46,752 nt of DNA from Flavobacteriaceae bacterium. GTDB taxonomy: Bacteria > Bacteroidota > Bacteroidia > Flavobacteriales > Flavobacteriaceae. Position numbers and translations under genes: made by a program. The number at the start of each line of letters is the position of its first letter. The first letter of the stretch is position 1. The stretch spans positions 1-46,752 of the forward strand of contig JAKITY010000004.1 of the NCBI GenBank assembly GCA_021647835.1, written 5' to 3'. Under the pieces are notes generated by a model. It was not told the DNA's origin, did not search any database, and saw nothing but the letters and a program-made list of their open reading frames with translations. Shown here in pieces: positions 8,624 to 17,127 of the stretch.

Positions 8624-10102
8624 ATGACAAATTATTTTAACACACTTTCATTAAGAAATCAATTAGCACAATTAGGCGTTTGTGAATTTATGAATAGTGC
8701 TGAGTTTTCAGAAGGAATCTCAAAATTAAAAGGAAAAAAAATCATAATCGTTGGTTGTGGTGCGCAAGGATTAAATCAAGGGCTAAACATGCGTGATTCA
8801 GGATTAGATATTTCGTATGCATTGCGTGAAGGAGCAATTAAAGAAAAACGCCAATCGTATAAAAACGCAACAGAAAATGGCTTTACAGTCGGTACTTATG
8901 AAGAACTAATTCCAACAGCAGATTTAGTGTCAAATTTAACTCCAGATAAGCAACACGTAAGTGTTGTAACAGCAATAATGCCATTGATGAAACAAGGTGC
9001 AACACTGTCATATTCTCATGGATTTAACATTGTAGAGGAAGGAATGCAAATTCGTAAAGATATTACTGTAATTATGGTCGCACCAAAATGCCCTGGTTCA
9101 GAAGTGCGTGAAGAATATAAAAGAGGATTTGGAGTGCCAACATTGATTGCTGTGCATCCAGAAAATGACCCAAATAGTGAAGGGTTTGAACAAGCAAAAG
9201 CGTATGCAGTTGCAACAGGAGGAAATAGAGCAGGAGTTTTAAATTCGTCATTTGTTGCGGAGGTGAAATCAGATTTAATGGGTGAACAGACTATTTTATG
9301 TGGTTTGTTGCAAACAGGATCTATTTTATGTTTTGATAAAATGATTGAAAAAGGGCTTGATGCAAATTATGCTTCAAAATTAATTCAATATGGATGGGAA
9401 ACTATTACGGAAGCCTTAAAATATGGAGGAATTACCAATATGATGAATCGATTGTCAAATCCTGCAAAGATAAAAGCATTTGAATTATCAGAAGAATTAA
9501 AAGGAATTATGCGTCCGTTATTTCAAAAACACATGGATGATATTTTAAGCGGTCATTTTTCTAAAATAATGATGGAAGATTGGGCAAACAATGATAAAAA
9601 TTTACTGACTTGGAGAGCCAAAACTGGCGAAACATCCTTTGAAAAAACTTCAGCAACAGAGCAAGAAATTTCAGAGCAAGAATATTTTGATAACGGAGTT
9701 TTAATGGTTGCAATGGTAAAATCTGGAGTGGAATTAGCATTTGAAACGATGATAGAAGCAGGGATTATTGAAGAGTCTGCATATTATGAATCATTACATG
9801 AATTGCCTTTGATTGCCAATACAGTTGCGCGCAAAAAACTATTTGAAATGAATAGAATCATCTCAGATACTGCAGAATATGGTTGTTATTTATTTGATCA
9901 TGCGTGTAAGCCTTTATTGACTGATTTTATGAAAAATATAGATACTGATGTTATTGGTGAAAAATATGGAGCAGACAAATCAAATGGAGTTGATAACGAA
10001 GAATTAATTTTTGCAAACGAAAGTATCCAATCGCATCCAATTGAAGAAATTGGATATGAGTTAAGAGCCTCAATGACTGAAATGAAAAAAATAATTACGT
10101 AA
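8624..10102 (+). CDS. ilvC: Ketol-acid reductoisomerase, class II (long form)
   Basis: A 492-residue NADPH-dependent enzyme that rearranges and reduces acetolactate or acetohydroxybutyrate to the dihydroxy acids used by IlvD. The Rossmann motif [16 protein letters not shown] (about 40-55) and the following [17 protein letters not shown] contain basic and serine residues in the loop that selects NADPH. At 492 residues with two knotted C-terminal domains it is the long enterobacterial/plant type, not the 330-residue class I. It is the last gene of the ilv operon. ilvA and ilvE are not in the window. Confidence 0.96.
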   Translation: MTNYFNTLSLRNQLAQLGVCEFMNSAEFSEGISKLKGKKIIIVGCGAQGLNQGLNMRDSGLDISYALREGAIKEKRQSYKNATENGFTVGTYEELIPTADLVSNLTPDKQHVSVVTAIMPLMKQGATLSYSHGFNIVEEGMQIRKDITVIMVAPKCPGSEVREEYKRGFGVPTLIAVHPENDPNSEGFEQAKAYAVATGGNRAGVLNSSFVAEVKSDLMGEQTILCGLLQTGSILCFDKMIEKGLDANYASKLIQYGWETITEALKYGGITNMMNRLSNPAKIKAFELSEELKGIMRPLFQKHMDDILSGHFSKIMMEDWANNDKNLLTWRAKTGETSFEKTSATEQEISEQEYFDNGVLMVAMVKSGVELAFETMIEAGIIEESAYYESLHELPLIANTVARKKLFEMNRIISDTAEYGCYLFDHACKPLLTDFMKNIDTDVIGEKYGADKSNGVDNEELIFANESIQSHPIEEIGYELRASMTEMKKIIT

Positions 10103-10286
10103 TAAATGGTAGTAAACTTTAAAAATAAAGATGATTTCAAATTGTTAATAACAAGAATGCTTATTTTTTTTAGGAGAATACCTTAACGACAACGAACAAT
10201 TATTTGAGTTTATAACTTAATGATGTTTTAATAAAAAGCATTCTCAAAAGTCATAACTTAGTACTCTCAATTTAAATAGCAATTAT

Positions 10287-11900
10287 ATGGCAATCAAAAA
10301 TATATTTCAAGACCCAAACATTCCACAAAAATTTCAAATTAACGACTTAATCATTCAAGATACATACTTGATTAATGGCGAGTTACGAAAATGGACAGGA
10401 GAAACAACTACAGTTAGTTCTGTTATTTATAGCAAAGATAACTTAGGAAATTTGGCTCCAAAAGTAATTGGTTCAATCCCAAATATGCAAGAAGAAAACG
10501 CACTTGAAGCATTAGATGCAGCAGTAAGTGCGTATGATAAAGGTCGTGGAGAATGGCCAAGAATGAAAGTTGAAGGGCGCATTAATAGTATTGAGAAATT
10601 TGTAAAAATGATGGCTGAAACTCGTGATGAAGTTGTAAAGCTCTTGATGTGGGAAATAGGAAAAAACTACGATGCAGCAACAGGTGAGTTTGACAGAACT
10701 ATCGAATATATAGAAGATACAATAGACGATTTAAAAAAGATGGATAGAGAGCATTCTAATCTGCAAAAACATAGTAATGTATATGCGCAAGTGCGTAGAG
10801 GACCTTTGGGAGTTGTACTCTGCATGGGCCCTTATAATTATCCGTTAAACGAAACTTTTTGTTTGTTGATTCCTGCACTTATCTGCGGAAATACAACCGT
10901 TTTTAAACCAGCAAAACTCGGAATTCTATTACTGTCGCCATTATTAAAAGCATTTCAAGAATGTTTTCCAAAAGGAGTTGTAAACCTTATCTACGGAAGC
11001 GGACGTACATTGGCAACACCAATTATGAAAACAGGAAAAGTTGATGTGTTGGCATTGATTGGTAATAGTAAGTCGGCAAATGCCCTGCAAGGATTTCATC
11101 CTAAGCAAAATAGATTGCGCTTGGTTTTAGGGCTCGAAGCAAAAAACCCAGCAATTGTATTGTCTAACTGTAATATTGATATTGCTGTTTCTGAGTGTGT
11201 TGCAGGAGCATTTTCGTACAATGGTCAGCGTTGTACGGCAGTAAAAATAATATTTGTACATAAAGATATTGTTGAAGAGTTTAATAAGAAATTCGCTATC
11301 AAAGTATCAGAATTGAAATACGGATTGCCTTGGGAAAACGGAGTGAGTCTAACGCCACTTCCAGAGCCGAGTAAACCAGAATATATACAAGAATTGATTG
11401 ACGATGCAACTTCAAAAGGAGCGAAAATTATCAATGAAAATGGAGGAGAGCGTGTTGAGAGTTTTGTGTTCCCTGCGGTTTTATATCCAACAGATACAAG
11501 CATGAGAGTATTTCATGAAGAGCAATTTGGACCTGTAGTTCCGATTACTTCTTATGATGATATCAATGAGCCTTTAGATTATATTTCTGATTCTAATTAT
11601 GGACAGCAAGTAAGTCTTTTTAGTAATGATGCCAATGCACTTGCACCGTTGATTGATATGCTGGTAAACCAAGTTTGTAGAGTGAATATCAATAGTAAAT
11701 GTCAGCGAGGACCAGACGTTTTCCCTTTTGTAGGGCGAAAAGATTCTGCGGTAAGTACCTTGAGTGTGCATGATGCAATTCGTTCTTTTTCTATTCGTAC
11801 GTTGGTTGCTTTTAAAGGAACGGAAAGTAATAAAGAAGTACTCGATGAGTTACTTGATAACAAACAATCTAATTTTGTGAGTACGCATTATATATTGTAA
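10287..11900 (+). CDS. gapN: Aldehyde dehydrogenase, GapN-like (NADP-dependent glyceraldehyde-3-phosphate dehydrogenase)
   Basis: A 537-residue aldehyde dehydrogenase. [15 protein letters not shown] places the catalytic Cys at about 316 in the GQRCTAVK context typical of non-phosphorylating GapN, which oxidises glyceraldehyde-3-phosphate straight to 3-phosphoglycerate and makes NADPH. Other marks are [10 protein letters not shown] (Asn near 184), FKPAK, and [11 protein letters not shown] near the end. Unusually, the place of the ELGGK signature reads GLEAK (about 282-286), so the usual general-base Glu position is Gly, with a Glu two residues later. GapN is the best fit but not certain. The 184-bp gap from ilvC holds no clear terminator. 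Confidence 0.82.
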   Translation: MAIKNIFQDPNIPQKFQINDLIIQDTYLINGELRKWTGETTTVSSVIYSKDNLGNLAPKVIGSIPNMQEENALEALDAAVSAYDKGRGEWPRMKVEGRINSIEKFVKMMAETRDEVVKLLMWEIGKNYDAATGEFDRTIEYIEDTIDDLKKMDREHSNLQKHSNVYAQVRRGPLGVVLCMGPYNYPLNETFCLLIPALICGNTTVFKPAKLGILLLSPLLKAFQECFPKGVVNLIYGSGRTLATPIMKTGKVDVLALIGNSKSANALQGFHPKQNRLRLVLGLEAKNPAIVLSNCNIDIAVSECVAGAFSYNGQRCTAVKIIFVHKDIVEEFNKKFAIKVSELKYGLPWENGVSLTPLPEPSKPEYIQELIDDATSKGAKIINENGGERVESFVFPAVLYPTDTSMRVFHEEQFGPVVPITSYDDINEPLDYISDSNYGQQVSLFSNDANALAPLIDMLVNQVCRVNINSKCQRGPDVFPFVGRKDSAVSTLSVHDAIRSFSIRTLVAFKGTESNKEVLDELLDNKQSNFVSTHYIL

Positions 11901-11909
11901 CTTGTAAAA

Positions 11910-12602
11910 GTGAAGAAACTTATTTTTATATTATTTACGATAGTTTTTATTAGTTGTAAAACTGATAAGAATGAGTTTATTGAATTAAATGAAAAAGATG
12001 CTTATTTGTTGATGAATGAGTATCTTATAAAAGATATTTCTGAAAAGAATAGAACTACTGTTTTATATGAATATCAGCTAAATATACCAAGCATTACGGT
12101 TAAGGATGTTGATGATGTAAAGAAAGAAGTTTTTTTCCCAGAAAGTATTATTGATGAAAGGTTTGTTGAAGATGTAGATGTTTCTGATATTGAAATGGAA
12201 CAACCTGTCTTTCTTGAAAGGGCGGAAAAATTCACTACAAAAAAATGGAATCAAGAAAAGTTAGCAAAAATTTCATTCCTTAAAAAAAGTCATGAAGAAA
12301 AAGTAAATTATAAGACTTCACTGATGGATATTTTAAAATCAGATGGGATAATATGGGTTACTCAGATTCATAACGTTTCATATCCAATATTTTACCCTAA
12401 AGAAAAAATGGCAATTATTTATGATGAGCCTTATTATATCGATGGTATGAATTGCCTTCAACAGACTAACTATTATATCTATATTAAAGAAAAGAATGGT
12501 TGGAGAAGTTTGAAAGAATATGGGGTGACTGGAATTTATGGGACTCTATACAATTATTATAAAGATTTAGATTCACAATCTACTCACAAGCCTTCCAAAT
12601 AA
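11910..12602 (+). CDS. Putative lipoprotein of unknown function
   Basis: A 230-residue protein starting at GTG 11910, 9 nt after the gapN stop, so likely in the same transcript. The N-terminus MKKLIFILFTIVFISCKTD is a type II signal peptide with lipobox FISC, giving a mature protein anchored at Cys16. The rest is charged, with no membrane segment and no domain I recognise. The last codons (STHKPSK) fall inside a 22-bp direct repeat shared with the 3' end of the rluA-type gene, so the native C-terminus may have been replaced when that repeat arrived. Confidence 0.72.
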   Translation: MKKLIFILFTIVFISCKTDKNEFIELNEKDAYLLMNEYLIKDISEKNRTTVLYEYQLNIPSITVKDVDDVKKEVFFPESIIDERFVEDVDVSDIEMEQPVFLERAEKFTTKKWNQEKLAKISFLKKSHEEKVNYKTSLMDILKSDGIIWVTQIHNVSYPIFYPKEKMAIIYDEPYYIDGMNCLQQTNYYIYIKEKNGWRSLKEYGVTGIYGTLYNYYKDLDSQSTHKPSK

Positions 12603-12729
12603 CATCATCAAAAGTTAAATCTGATATTTTATGGGGTTGAGTGTTATTTATCTCATTGATTTTATTTAGCGTTGCAGTAAAATTTTTCCAATATATTTTT
12701 ATTTGGTGCAAATAAGTCGTGTATTGCAT
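12580..12729 (-). pseudogene. Short remnant frame ending like the neighbouring pseudouridine synthase
   Basis: The minus strand has a 49-codon frame that ends ...SDLTFDDVIWKACE-stop. The RluA-type protein encoded 0.7 kb away ends ...TPETIIWEACE-stop, and the DNA of the two ends is 21/22 identical. The upstream 38 residues do not resemble RluA. This may be a decayed gene end left by an insertion or duplication. It overlaps the lipoprotein's 3' end and the parDE upstream region. Whether it is ever translated is unknown. Confidence 0.35.
12581..12602. repeat. 22-bp direct repeat, distal copy flanking parDE
   Basis: TACTCACAAGCCT followed by TCCAAATAA matches 13277-13298 at 21 of 22 positions, the single difference being T for C at 12594. 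The two copies, in the same orientation, bracket the parDE pair at a distance of 696 bp. The other copy forms the 3' end of the rluA-type gene. Confidence 0.8.
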
Positions 12730-12744
12730 CAAAGAACATTTCAC

Positions 12745-12987
12745 ATGCAAACAATTAGAAAATCAATTACATTTACTGACCAGCAAAATGAATGGATAAA
12801 ACTACAGTTGAAAAAAGGTGATTTCACCAATGATAGTGAATATATTCGTAATTTAGTAAGAAAAGATCAACAGCAGCATTTGAAGTTAATGGAACTGAAA
12901 AATGCTATTGATGAAGGTTTTGAGAGTGGTGTTAGCATGAAATCAATTTCAGACATAATCAAAGAAGTTGATAATGAAATTGTATAA
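12745..12987 (+). CDS. parD: ParD-like antitoxin (ribbon-helix-helix)
   Basis: An 80-residue antitoxin. The N-terminal TIRKSITFTDQQNEWIKLQL begins with the beta strand and first helix of a ribbon-helix-helix DNA-binding domain; SEYIRNLVRKDQQ is the second helix typical of ParD. The C-terminus (DEGFESGVSMKSISDIIKEV) is the toxin-wrapping segment. ATG 12745 is chosen because the family starts here; a frame extension upstream to 12703 lacks a normal start. Its end overlaps the toxin start by 14 nt. ParD represses its own operon with ParE in known systems. Confidence 0.87.
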   Translation: MQTIRKSITFTDQQNEWIKLQLKKGDFTNDSEYIRNLVRKDQQQHLKLMELKNAIDEGFESGVSMKSISDIIKEVDNEIV

Positions 12988-13267
12988 ATTATCTGGCGCA
13001 GCATCAAATGATATTGTTATTATCTATAAATTTGGCATTCATCGATTTGGTTTAACTCAAGCCAAGAAATATGTGCTCTCTTTAGAGAAATTCCTTAAAG
13101 AATTAGCAGAGCGACCAGAATTAGCAAGAGATGCTTCGCTATTTGCTCATAACCTACGTTATTACAACTATAAATCATATGTCATTTTTTATCTTTTTGA
13201 TGGTGATAATTCTATTTTTGTCATTAGGATATTAGGAAGTAGAATGAATTTTATTGAGCATTTGTAA
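12974..13267 (+). CDS. parE: ParE/RelE-superfamily toxin
   Basis: A 97-residue toxin. YKLSGAASNDIVIIYKFGIHRFG is the start of ParE proteins (shown here as the segments YKLSGAAS and IYKFGIHRFG), LAERPELARD and FAHNLRYYNYKSYVIFY form the core sheet, and it ends VIRILGSRMNF, the usual ParE C-terminal strand. ParE toxins poison DNA gyrase, whereas RelE relatives cut mRNA; ParE is favoured because of the ParD partner. ATG 12974 lies inside the antitoxin gene, a normal coupled arrangement. The pair lies between two copies of a 22-bp repeat. Confidence 0.88.
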   Translation: MKLYKLSGAASNDIVIIYKFGIHRFGLTQAKKYVLSLEKFLKELAERPELARDASLFAHNLRYYNYKSYVIFYLFDGDNSIFVIRILGSRMNFIEHL

Positions 13268-13275
13268 GGAAGTAA

Positions 13276-13962
13276 TTACTCACAAGCCTCCCAAATAATA
13301 GTTTCAGGAGTTGGTGCAACCACAACAACAGTTTCTTTACTCACAGGATGTATAAACTCTATTCTACGCGCATGTAGATGAATGCTTCCGTCTTTATTAC
13401 TTCGTTTTGCGCCATATTTTAAATCACCTTTAATATAAGAGCCAATACTGGCTAATTGACAACGAATTTGATGATGACGACCAGTCTCAAGGTCTATTTC
13501 AAGCAAATAATAAGAATCTAATTCTTTGATAACCTTGTAATGTAGAATTGCTTTTTTAGAACCTTCCGTTTCGGTTTTAAAAGCCGTAGATTTGTTGTTT
13601 TTTGGGTTCTTTTTTAGAAAATGAATGAGTGTGTCTTGCTCTTTTTGAGGTTTGTTTTTTACAACTGCCCAATAAGTTTTATTGATAGTCTTTTCACGTA
13701 ACATTTTGTTTAATCGTTCCAGTGCTTTGGATGTTTTTGCAAAAATAATAACACCAGAAGTTGGTCTGTCAAGACGGTGCACAACGCCAAGATATACATT
13801 ATTAGGTTTGTTGTATTTCTCTTTGATATATTCTTTTGCAACATCACTCAAGGGTTTGTCACCAGTTTTATCGCCTTGCGTAATATCTCCTGCACGCTTG
13901 TTAACAATAATAATGTGATTGTCTTCGTGTAGTATTTGGATATTGTTTTTTGTAGAATGCAT
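13276..13962 (-). CDS. RluA-family pseudouridine synthase
   Basis: A 228-residue RNA pseudouridine synthase. GVVHRLDRPTSGVIIFAKTS (about 62-81) holds the catalytic Asp in the HRLDRPTSG signature; ETGRHHQIRCQLASIG near 160-175 is the second RluA motif. There is no N-terminal S4 domain, so it resembles short RluA/TruC-type enzymes; the target (23S rRNA or tRNA) cannot be told. Its 3' end is duplicated beyond the parDE pair. The downstream side faces parE tail to tail with an 8-bp gap. Confidence 0.92.
   Translation of the reverse strand: MHSTKNNIQILHEDNHIIIVNKRAGDITQGDKTGDKPLSDVAKEYIKEKYNKPNNVYLGVVHRLDRPTSGVIIFAKTSKALERLNKMLREKTINKTYWAVVKNKPQKEQDTLIHFLKKNPKNNKSTAFKTETEGSKKAILHYKVIKELDSYYLLEIDLETGRHHQIRCQLASIGSYIKGDLKYGAKRSNKDGSIHLHARRIEFIHPVSKETVVVVAPTPETIIWEACE
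13277..13298. repeat. 22-bp direct repeat, copy at the 3' end of the rluA-type gene
   Basis: This is the partner of 12581-12602, differing at one base. It covers the last seven codons and stop of the pseudouridine synthase gene read on the minus strand (IIWEACE-stop). Restoration of a gene's 3' end by one copy of a repeat is what is seen when elements integrate at gene ends. Confidence 0.8.
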
Positions 13963-13983
13963 TTAATTAGTATTCAGTCTTTT

Positions 13984-14081
13984 GTCATTTCGAACGAGGA
14001 ACGAGGAGAAATCGCATCCAGAGAATCACGTTCATTTGTGTTTGAGAAATATGATGAGATTTCTCCTATTGTCGAAATGAC
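13984..14081. repeat. REP-like palindromic intergenic element
   Basis: The left arm GTCATTTCGA...AGGAGAAATC (13984-14012) and the right arm GATTTCTCC...TCGAAATGAC (14058-14081) are inverted copies, forming a long imperfect hairpin between the rluA-type gene and engB. A one-armed relative lies at 37799-37840. From memory, such elements are common between genes in flavobacteria; this was not checked. Confidence 0.75.
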
Positions 14082-14097
14082 TCATGTATTTGTGATA

Positions 14098-14135
14098 TTT
14101 CACCTTTCACCTTTCACCTTTCACCTTTCACCTTT
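14098..14135. repeat. Heptanucleotide tandem repeat (TTTCACC)x5
   Basis: Five perfect head-to-tail copies of TTTCACC (14098-14132) plus a trailing TTT lie just downstream of the palindromic element and 29 nt before the engB stop codon. It is noncoding and prone to slippage. Confidence 0.9.
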
Positions 14136-14163
14136 GTGCCTCAGACCTTAGTTCCTTTAAACC

Positions 14164-14778
14164 TTATTTAATAAAATCCTCAGCAACATCAGTATTAATT
14201 TGCTCAATAAACTTTAAAACATCCTCTTTTCCCATTGCAGATTCTGATGAAGTTATAAAATGAGTAGGTACACTTTCCCAAGTTTTTAAAAGTTGTTTTT
14301 TATATTTGGTAAAGTTTTTATTTAAAGCAGAATTTCCAAGTTTATCTGCTTTTGTAAAGATAATTGCAAACGGAATCCCATTTTCGCCCAAAAACTGCAT
14401 AAATTCTAAGTCAATTTTTTGCGGTTCATGACGAGAATCAACCAATACAAATGTACAAACTAACTGTTCTCTTTGCAAGAAATAATCTTTAATAAAACTC
14501 TGAAAAGTTTTTCTTTTACTTTTTGATACTTGTGCATAGCCATATCCAGGTAAATCGACCAAAAACCATTCGTCATTAATCTTAAAATGATTGATTAATT
14601 GTGTTTTTCCTGGTTTTCCTGATGTCTTTGCTAACTTTTTATGATTGGTCAGCATATTAATTAAAGAAGATTTTCCAACATTAGATCGACCAATAAAAGC
14701 GTATTCAGGAATTTTTTCGGCAGGACATTTTGAAACATCTGTATTACTGATGACAAATGTTGCAGTATTTATTTTCAT
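14164..14778 (-). CDS. engB: Ribosome biogenesis GTPase EngB/YihA/YsxC
   Basis: A 204-residue small GTPase needed for assembly of the large ribosomal subunit in species studied. [14 protein letters not shown] (about 31-44) is the P-loop, [13 protein letters not shown] carries the G2 threonine, [12 protein letters not shown] is G3, and TKADK near 143 is G4. Length is typical. It starts 4 nt after the alpha/beta hydrolase gene on the same strand, so the two form a small operon. Confidence 0.95.
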   Translation of the reverse strand: MKINTATFVISNTDVSKCPAEKIPEYAFIGRSNVGKSSLINMLTNHKKLAKTSGKPGKTQLINHFKINDEWFLVDLPGYGYAQVSKSKRKTFQSFIKDYFLQREQLVCTFVLVDSRHEPQKIDLEFMQFLGENGIPFAIIFTKADKLGNSALNKNFTKYKKQLLKTWESVPTHFITSSESAMGKEDVLKFIEQINTDVAEDFIK

Positions 14779-14782
14779 AAGG

Positions 14783-15547
14783 TTATATCTTACGTTTATC
14801 GAGCCAGTTTATTAAGATTTTATTGAATTCATCAGGATGCTCCATCATTGGCGCATGACCACATTTATCTATCCAAAATAAGTCAGAATCTGGAAGTAAT
14901 TTATTAAAATCTACTGCAACTTCTGGTGGAGTAACATTATCTTGTTTTCCCCAAATTAGGCACGTTGGTACATCCATATTTGGGATGTCATCTGCCATAT
15001 TATGACGTATAGCACTTCTTGCCATTGATAAAGTTCTGAGCACTTTACTTCGGTCATTTACAAGTTCAAAAAGTTCATCGACCATTTCTTTAGTTGCTGT
15101 TTTTTTGTCATAAAAAACAGCTTCAGTTTTTTCTTTAATGTATTGATAATCACCACGTTTTGGGTAGGAATCTCCCATTGCTTTTTCGTACAATCCAGAA
15201 CTTCCTGTAAGAACCATTGCCTTAATATTTTTAAGATTGTGTTTTGCAAAATACAATGATACGTGACCTCCTAAAGAATTTCCAATAAATATAACATTAT
15301 CAACGCTTTTATACTCCATAAATTTTTTAATAAACTTTGCAATATGTTTTACGTTGGTTTTAATCAGTGGTAAAGTGTATAGCGGTAACTCAGGAATCAA
15401 TACTTTGTATCCATTTTTAGAAAAATGAGAAGTAATTCCGTCAAAATTACTCAACGCTCCCATCAAACCATGAAGAACAATGATTGTTTGTCCTTCTCCT
15501 TCTTCAATATAACTAAATCCCCCTTCTTTTTTAAGCGTATAACTCAT
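14783..15547 (-). CDS. Alpha/beta hydrolase
   Basis: A 254-residue alpha/beta-hydrolase-fold protein. [16 protein letters not shown] is the oxyanion-hole region, [15 protein letters not shown] places the nucleophile Ser at about 91, [15 protein letters not shown] gives the acid Asp, and [12 protein letters not shown] the catalytic His. No signal peptide is seen. The substrate is unknown; the family includes esterases, C-C hydrolases and haloperoxidase-like enzymes. It is the first gene of a two-gene operon with engB, and is divergent from mraZ. Confidence 0.88.
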   Translation of the reverse strand: MSYTLKKEGGFSYIEEGEGQTIIVLHGLMGALSNFDGITSHFSKNGYKVLIPELPLYTLPLIKTNVKHIAKFIKKFMEYKSVDNVIFIGNSLGGHVSLYFAKHNLKNIKAMVLTGSSGLYEKAMGDSYPKRGDYQYIKEKTEAVFYDKKTATKEMVDELFELVNDRSKVLRTLSMARSAIRHNMADDIPNMDVPTCLIWGKQDNVTPPEVAVDFNKLLPDSDLFWIDKCGHAPMMEHPDEFNKILINWLDKRKI

Positions 15548-15573
15548 TTAATAAATCTCGATTTTATTTGTGG

Positions 15574-15581
15574 CAAATGTA
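15574..15581 (-). promoter_or_regulatory. Candidate -7 promoter box for hydrolase-engB
   Basis: The minus strand reads TACATTTG, an exact TAnnTTTG match 27 nt upstream of the hydrolase ATG. Confidence 0.45.
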
Positions 15582-15705
15582 GCCAATTATCAGCAAAATA
15601 CGATTTTTTTAGATACATCACATATTAAAATTCTGAGGATAATTAAAAGTACTGATAATCAGTTAAATATCTCACTTATTTTTTGAAGAATAAAAGTTAT
15701 CAACA

Positions 15706-15735
15706 AAAGTGGTGATAAGTGGTAAAAAGTGGAAA
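15706..15735 (+). promoter_or_regulatory. Probable MraZ operator: three 10-bp direct repeats
   Basis: AAAGTGGTGA (15706), TAAGTGGTAA (15716) and AAAGTGGAAA (15726) are exact 10-bp-spaced copies sharing AAGTGG. MraZ is known to bind short direct repeats with 10-bp spacing before its own gene (TGGGN5 in enterobacteria, AAAGTG-type in mycoplasmas). Here they lie 36-65 bp before the mraZ ATG and just upstream of a -7 box, fitting autoregulation. Confidence 0.75.
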
Positions 15736-15743
15736 TATTTTTC

Positions 15744-15751
15744 TACTTTTG
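15744..15751 (+). promoter_or_regulatory. dcw cluster -7 promoter box
   Basis: TACTTTTG matches TAnnTTTG, 20 nt before the mraZ ATG and 8 bp after the last MraZ-type repeat, so a -33 contact would fall within the repeats. No TTG is seen there. Confidence 0.5.
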
Positions 15752-15770
15752 AAAATATTACAAAAGATTG

Positions 15771-16244
15771 ATGATAAGCCTAATTGGAACTTATGAGTGT
15801 AAAGCAGATGTCAAAGGACGTTTGATGTTGTCAGTTGCTTTAAAGAAGCAATTGTCTTCTGTGTTGCAAGAAGGCTTTGTGTTAAAACGTGCGGTTTTTC
15901 AGCCTTGTTTGGAGTTGTATCCAATGCAAGAATGGAATGATATGATGCAGAAAGTGAGTAGGTTAAATAGATTTAGAAAAAAGAATAATGATTTTATAAG
16001 ACGCTTTACTGCAGGAGTTAAAATTGTAGAATTAGATGCTTCAGGAAGGTTGTTAATTCCAAATGATTTACAAAAATTTGCTGGAATTACCAAAGAAGTT
16101 GTTTTGTCATCTGCAGTAAATATCATTGAAATTTGGGATAAAGAACGCTACGAAAAAGCAATTGATGATGCAACTGTTGATTTTGGCGAATTGGCAGAAC
16201 AGGTAATGGGAAATGTAATTGATGATGAGGATGGAGTATCATAA
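15771..16244 (+). CDS. mraZ: Transcriptional regulator MraZ
   Basis: A 157-residue protein made of two AbrB-like MraZ half-domains: MISLIGTYECKADVKGRLML at the start and ELDASGRLLIPNDLQKFAGI near 85, each with the D-x-x-GR-x-x-(I/L)P-like signature. MraZ rings bind direct repeats at their own promoter and repress the dcw cluster in E. coli. ATG 15771 is preferred over the in-frame TTG just before it because family members begin at this point. It heads the division and wall cluster and overlaps the next gene. Confidence 0.95.
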   Translation: MISLIGTYECKADVKGRLMLSVALKKQLSSVLQEGFVLKRAVFQPCLELYPMQEWNDMMQKVSRLNRFRKKNNDFIRRFTAGVKIVELDASGRLLIPNDLQKFAGITKEVVLSSAVNIIEIWDKERYEKAIDDATVDFGELAEQVMGNVIDDEDGVS

Positions 16245-17127
16245 TCCTGTTTTATTACACCAAAGTATTGATGGTTTAAATATCAAACCAAACGGAATTT
16301 ATGTTGATGTAACTTTTGGTGGAGGCGGACATTCAAGAGAAATTTTAAATCGATTGAATAATGAGGGAAAGTTGTTTGCTTTTGACCAAGATAAAGATGC
16401 GCAAGATAACGTTATAGATGATGCGCGATTTACTTTAGTTCCTGAAAATTTTAGATATGCAAAAAGGTTCTTGCGATTTTACGGAATAAAAAAAGTAGAT
16501 GGAATACTTGCTGATTTAGGAGTTTCATCACATCAGTTTGATGAAGCTGAACGAGGGTTTTCTACTCGTTTTGATGCGGAATTAGATATGAGGATGAACC
16601 AGAATGATGAAATATCGGCATTTAAAATTGTGAATGGTTATAGTGAAGAGGCGTTGAGTGCAATTTTTTTTAATTATGGTGAACTGAGAAATGCAAGAGC
16701 GTTGGCTAAGAAAATTGCAAATGCAAGATTGGAGAAAAAGATTAAAACAAGTTTTGATTTAAAAGAAATTTTACAACAGTTTTTACCTAAAGCAAAGGAA
16801 CATAAAATATTGGCTCAAATTTTTCAAGCGATACGAATTGAAGTGAATCAAGAGTTGGAAGTGTTGAAAGAATTTTTGGTGCAAACTCCAGAATTACTCA
16901 ATGAAAATGGTCGATTGAGTGTGATTTCATATCATTCTTTAGAAGATAGATTGGTAAAAAGATTTATCAGAAACGGACAGTTTGAAGGTGAGCCTGAAAA
17001 AGATTTTTATGGAAATTTTGAAGTTCCGTTAAAGAAAGTTGGGAAATTAATAATTCCGTCACGAGAAGAAACAAAGAAAAATAATAGAGCGAGAAGTGCA
17101 AAATTAAGAATAGCAGTAAAAGTGTAA
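16231..17127 (+). CDS. rsmH: 16S rRNA (cytosine1402-N4)-methyltransferase
   Basis: A SAM-dependent methyltransferase of about 298 residues that modifies C1402 of 16S rRNA. YHNPVLLHQSIDGLNI is the family's start, DVTFGGGGHSREIL is the SAM-binding motif I, ADLGVSSHQFD and SYHSLEDRLVKRFI are diagnostic RsmH blocks. In-frame ATGs at 16222 and 16225 are also possible; 16231 gives the usual MEYHNPVLL start. All of them overlap the mraZ stop, implying coupled translation. Confidence 0.95.
   Translation: MEYHNPVLLHQSIDGLNIKPNGIYVDVTFGGGGHSREILNRLNNEGKLFAFDQDKDAQDNVIDDARFTLVPENFRYAKRFLRFYGIKKVDGILADLGVSSHQFDEAERGFSTRFDAELDMRMNQNDEISAFKIVNGYSEEALSAIFFNYGELRNARALAKKIANARLEKKIKTSFDLKEILQQFLPKAKEHKILAQIFQAIRIEVNQELEVLKEFLVQTPELLNENGRLSVISYHSLEDRLVKRFIRNGQFEGEPEKDFYGNFEVPLKKVGKLIIPSREETKKNNRARSAKLRIAVKV

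Noticed and set aside
10154-10244. A 9-bp inverted repeat (AGAATGCTT / AAGCATTCT) between ilvC and gapN
   Set aside because: Arms are 73 nt apart, have no T-run in a terminator position and could be chance in AT-rich DNA.
14098-14135. Short tandem repeat considered as a CRISPR remnant
   Set aside because: Units are 7 bp with no spacers and no cas genes are nearby; the same applies to the heptamers at 22207-22248.
13936-14151. A 71-codon plus-strand frame before engB
   Set aside because: It translates the REP-like palindrome and the TTTCACC array, giving a repetitive tail; not a gene.
16222-16230. Upstream ATGs as the rsmH start
   Set aside because: Possible, but the family begins at MEYHNPVLL; the difference is only three residues.
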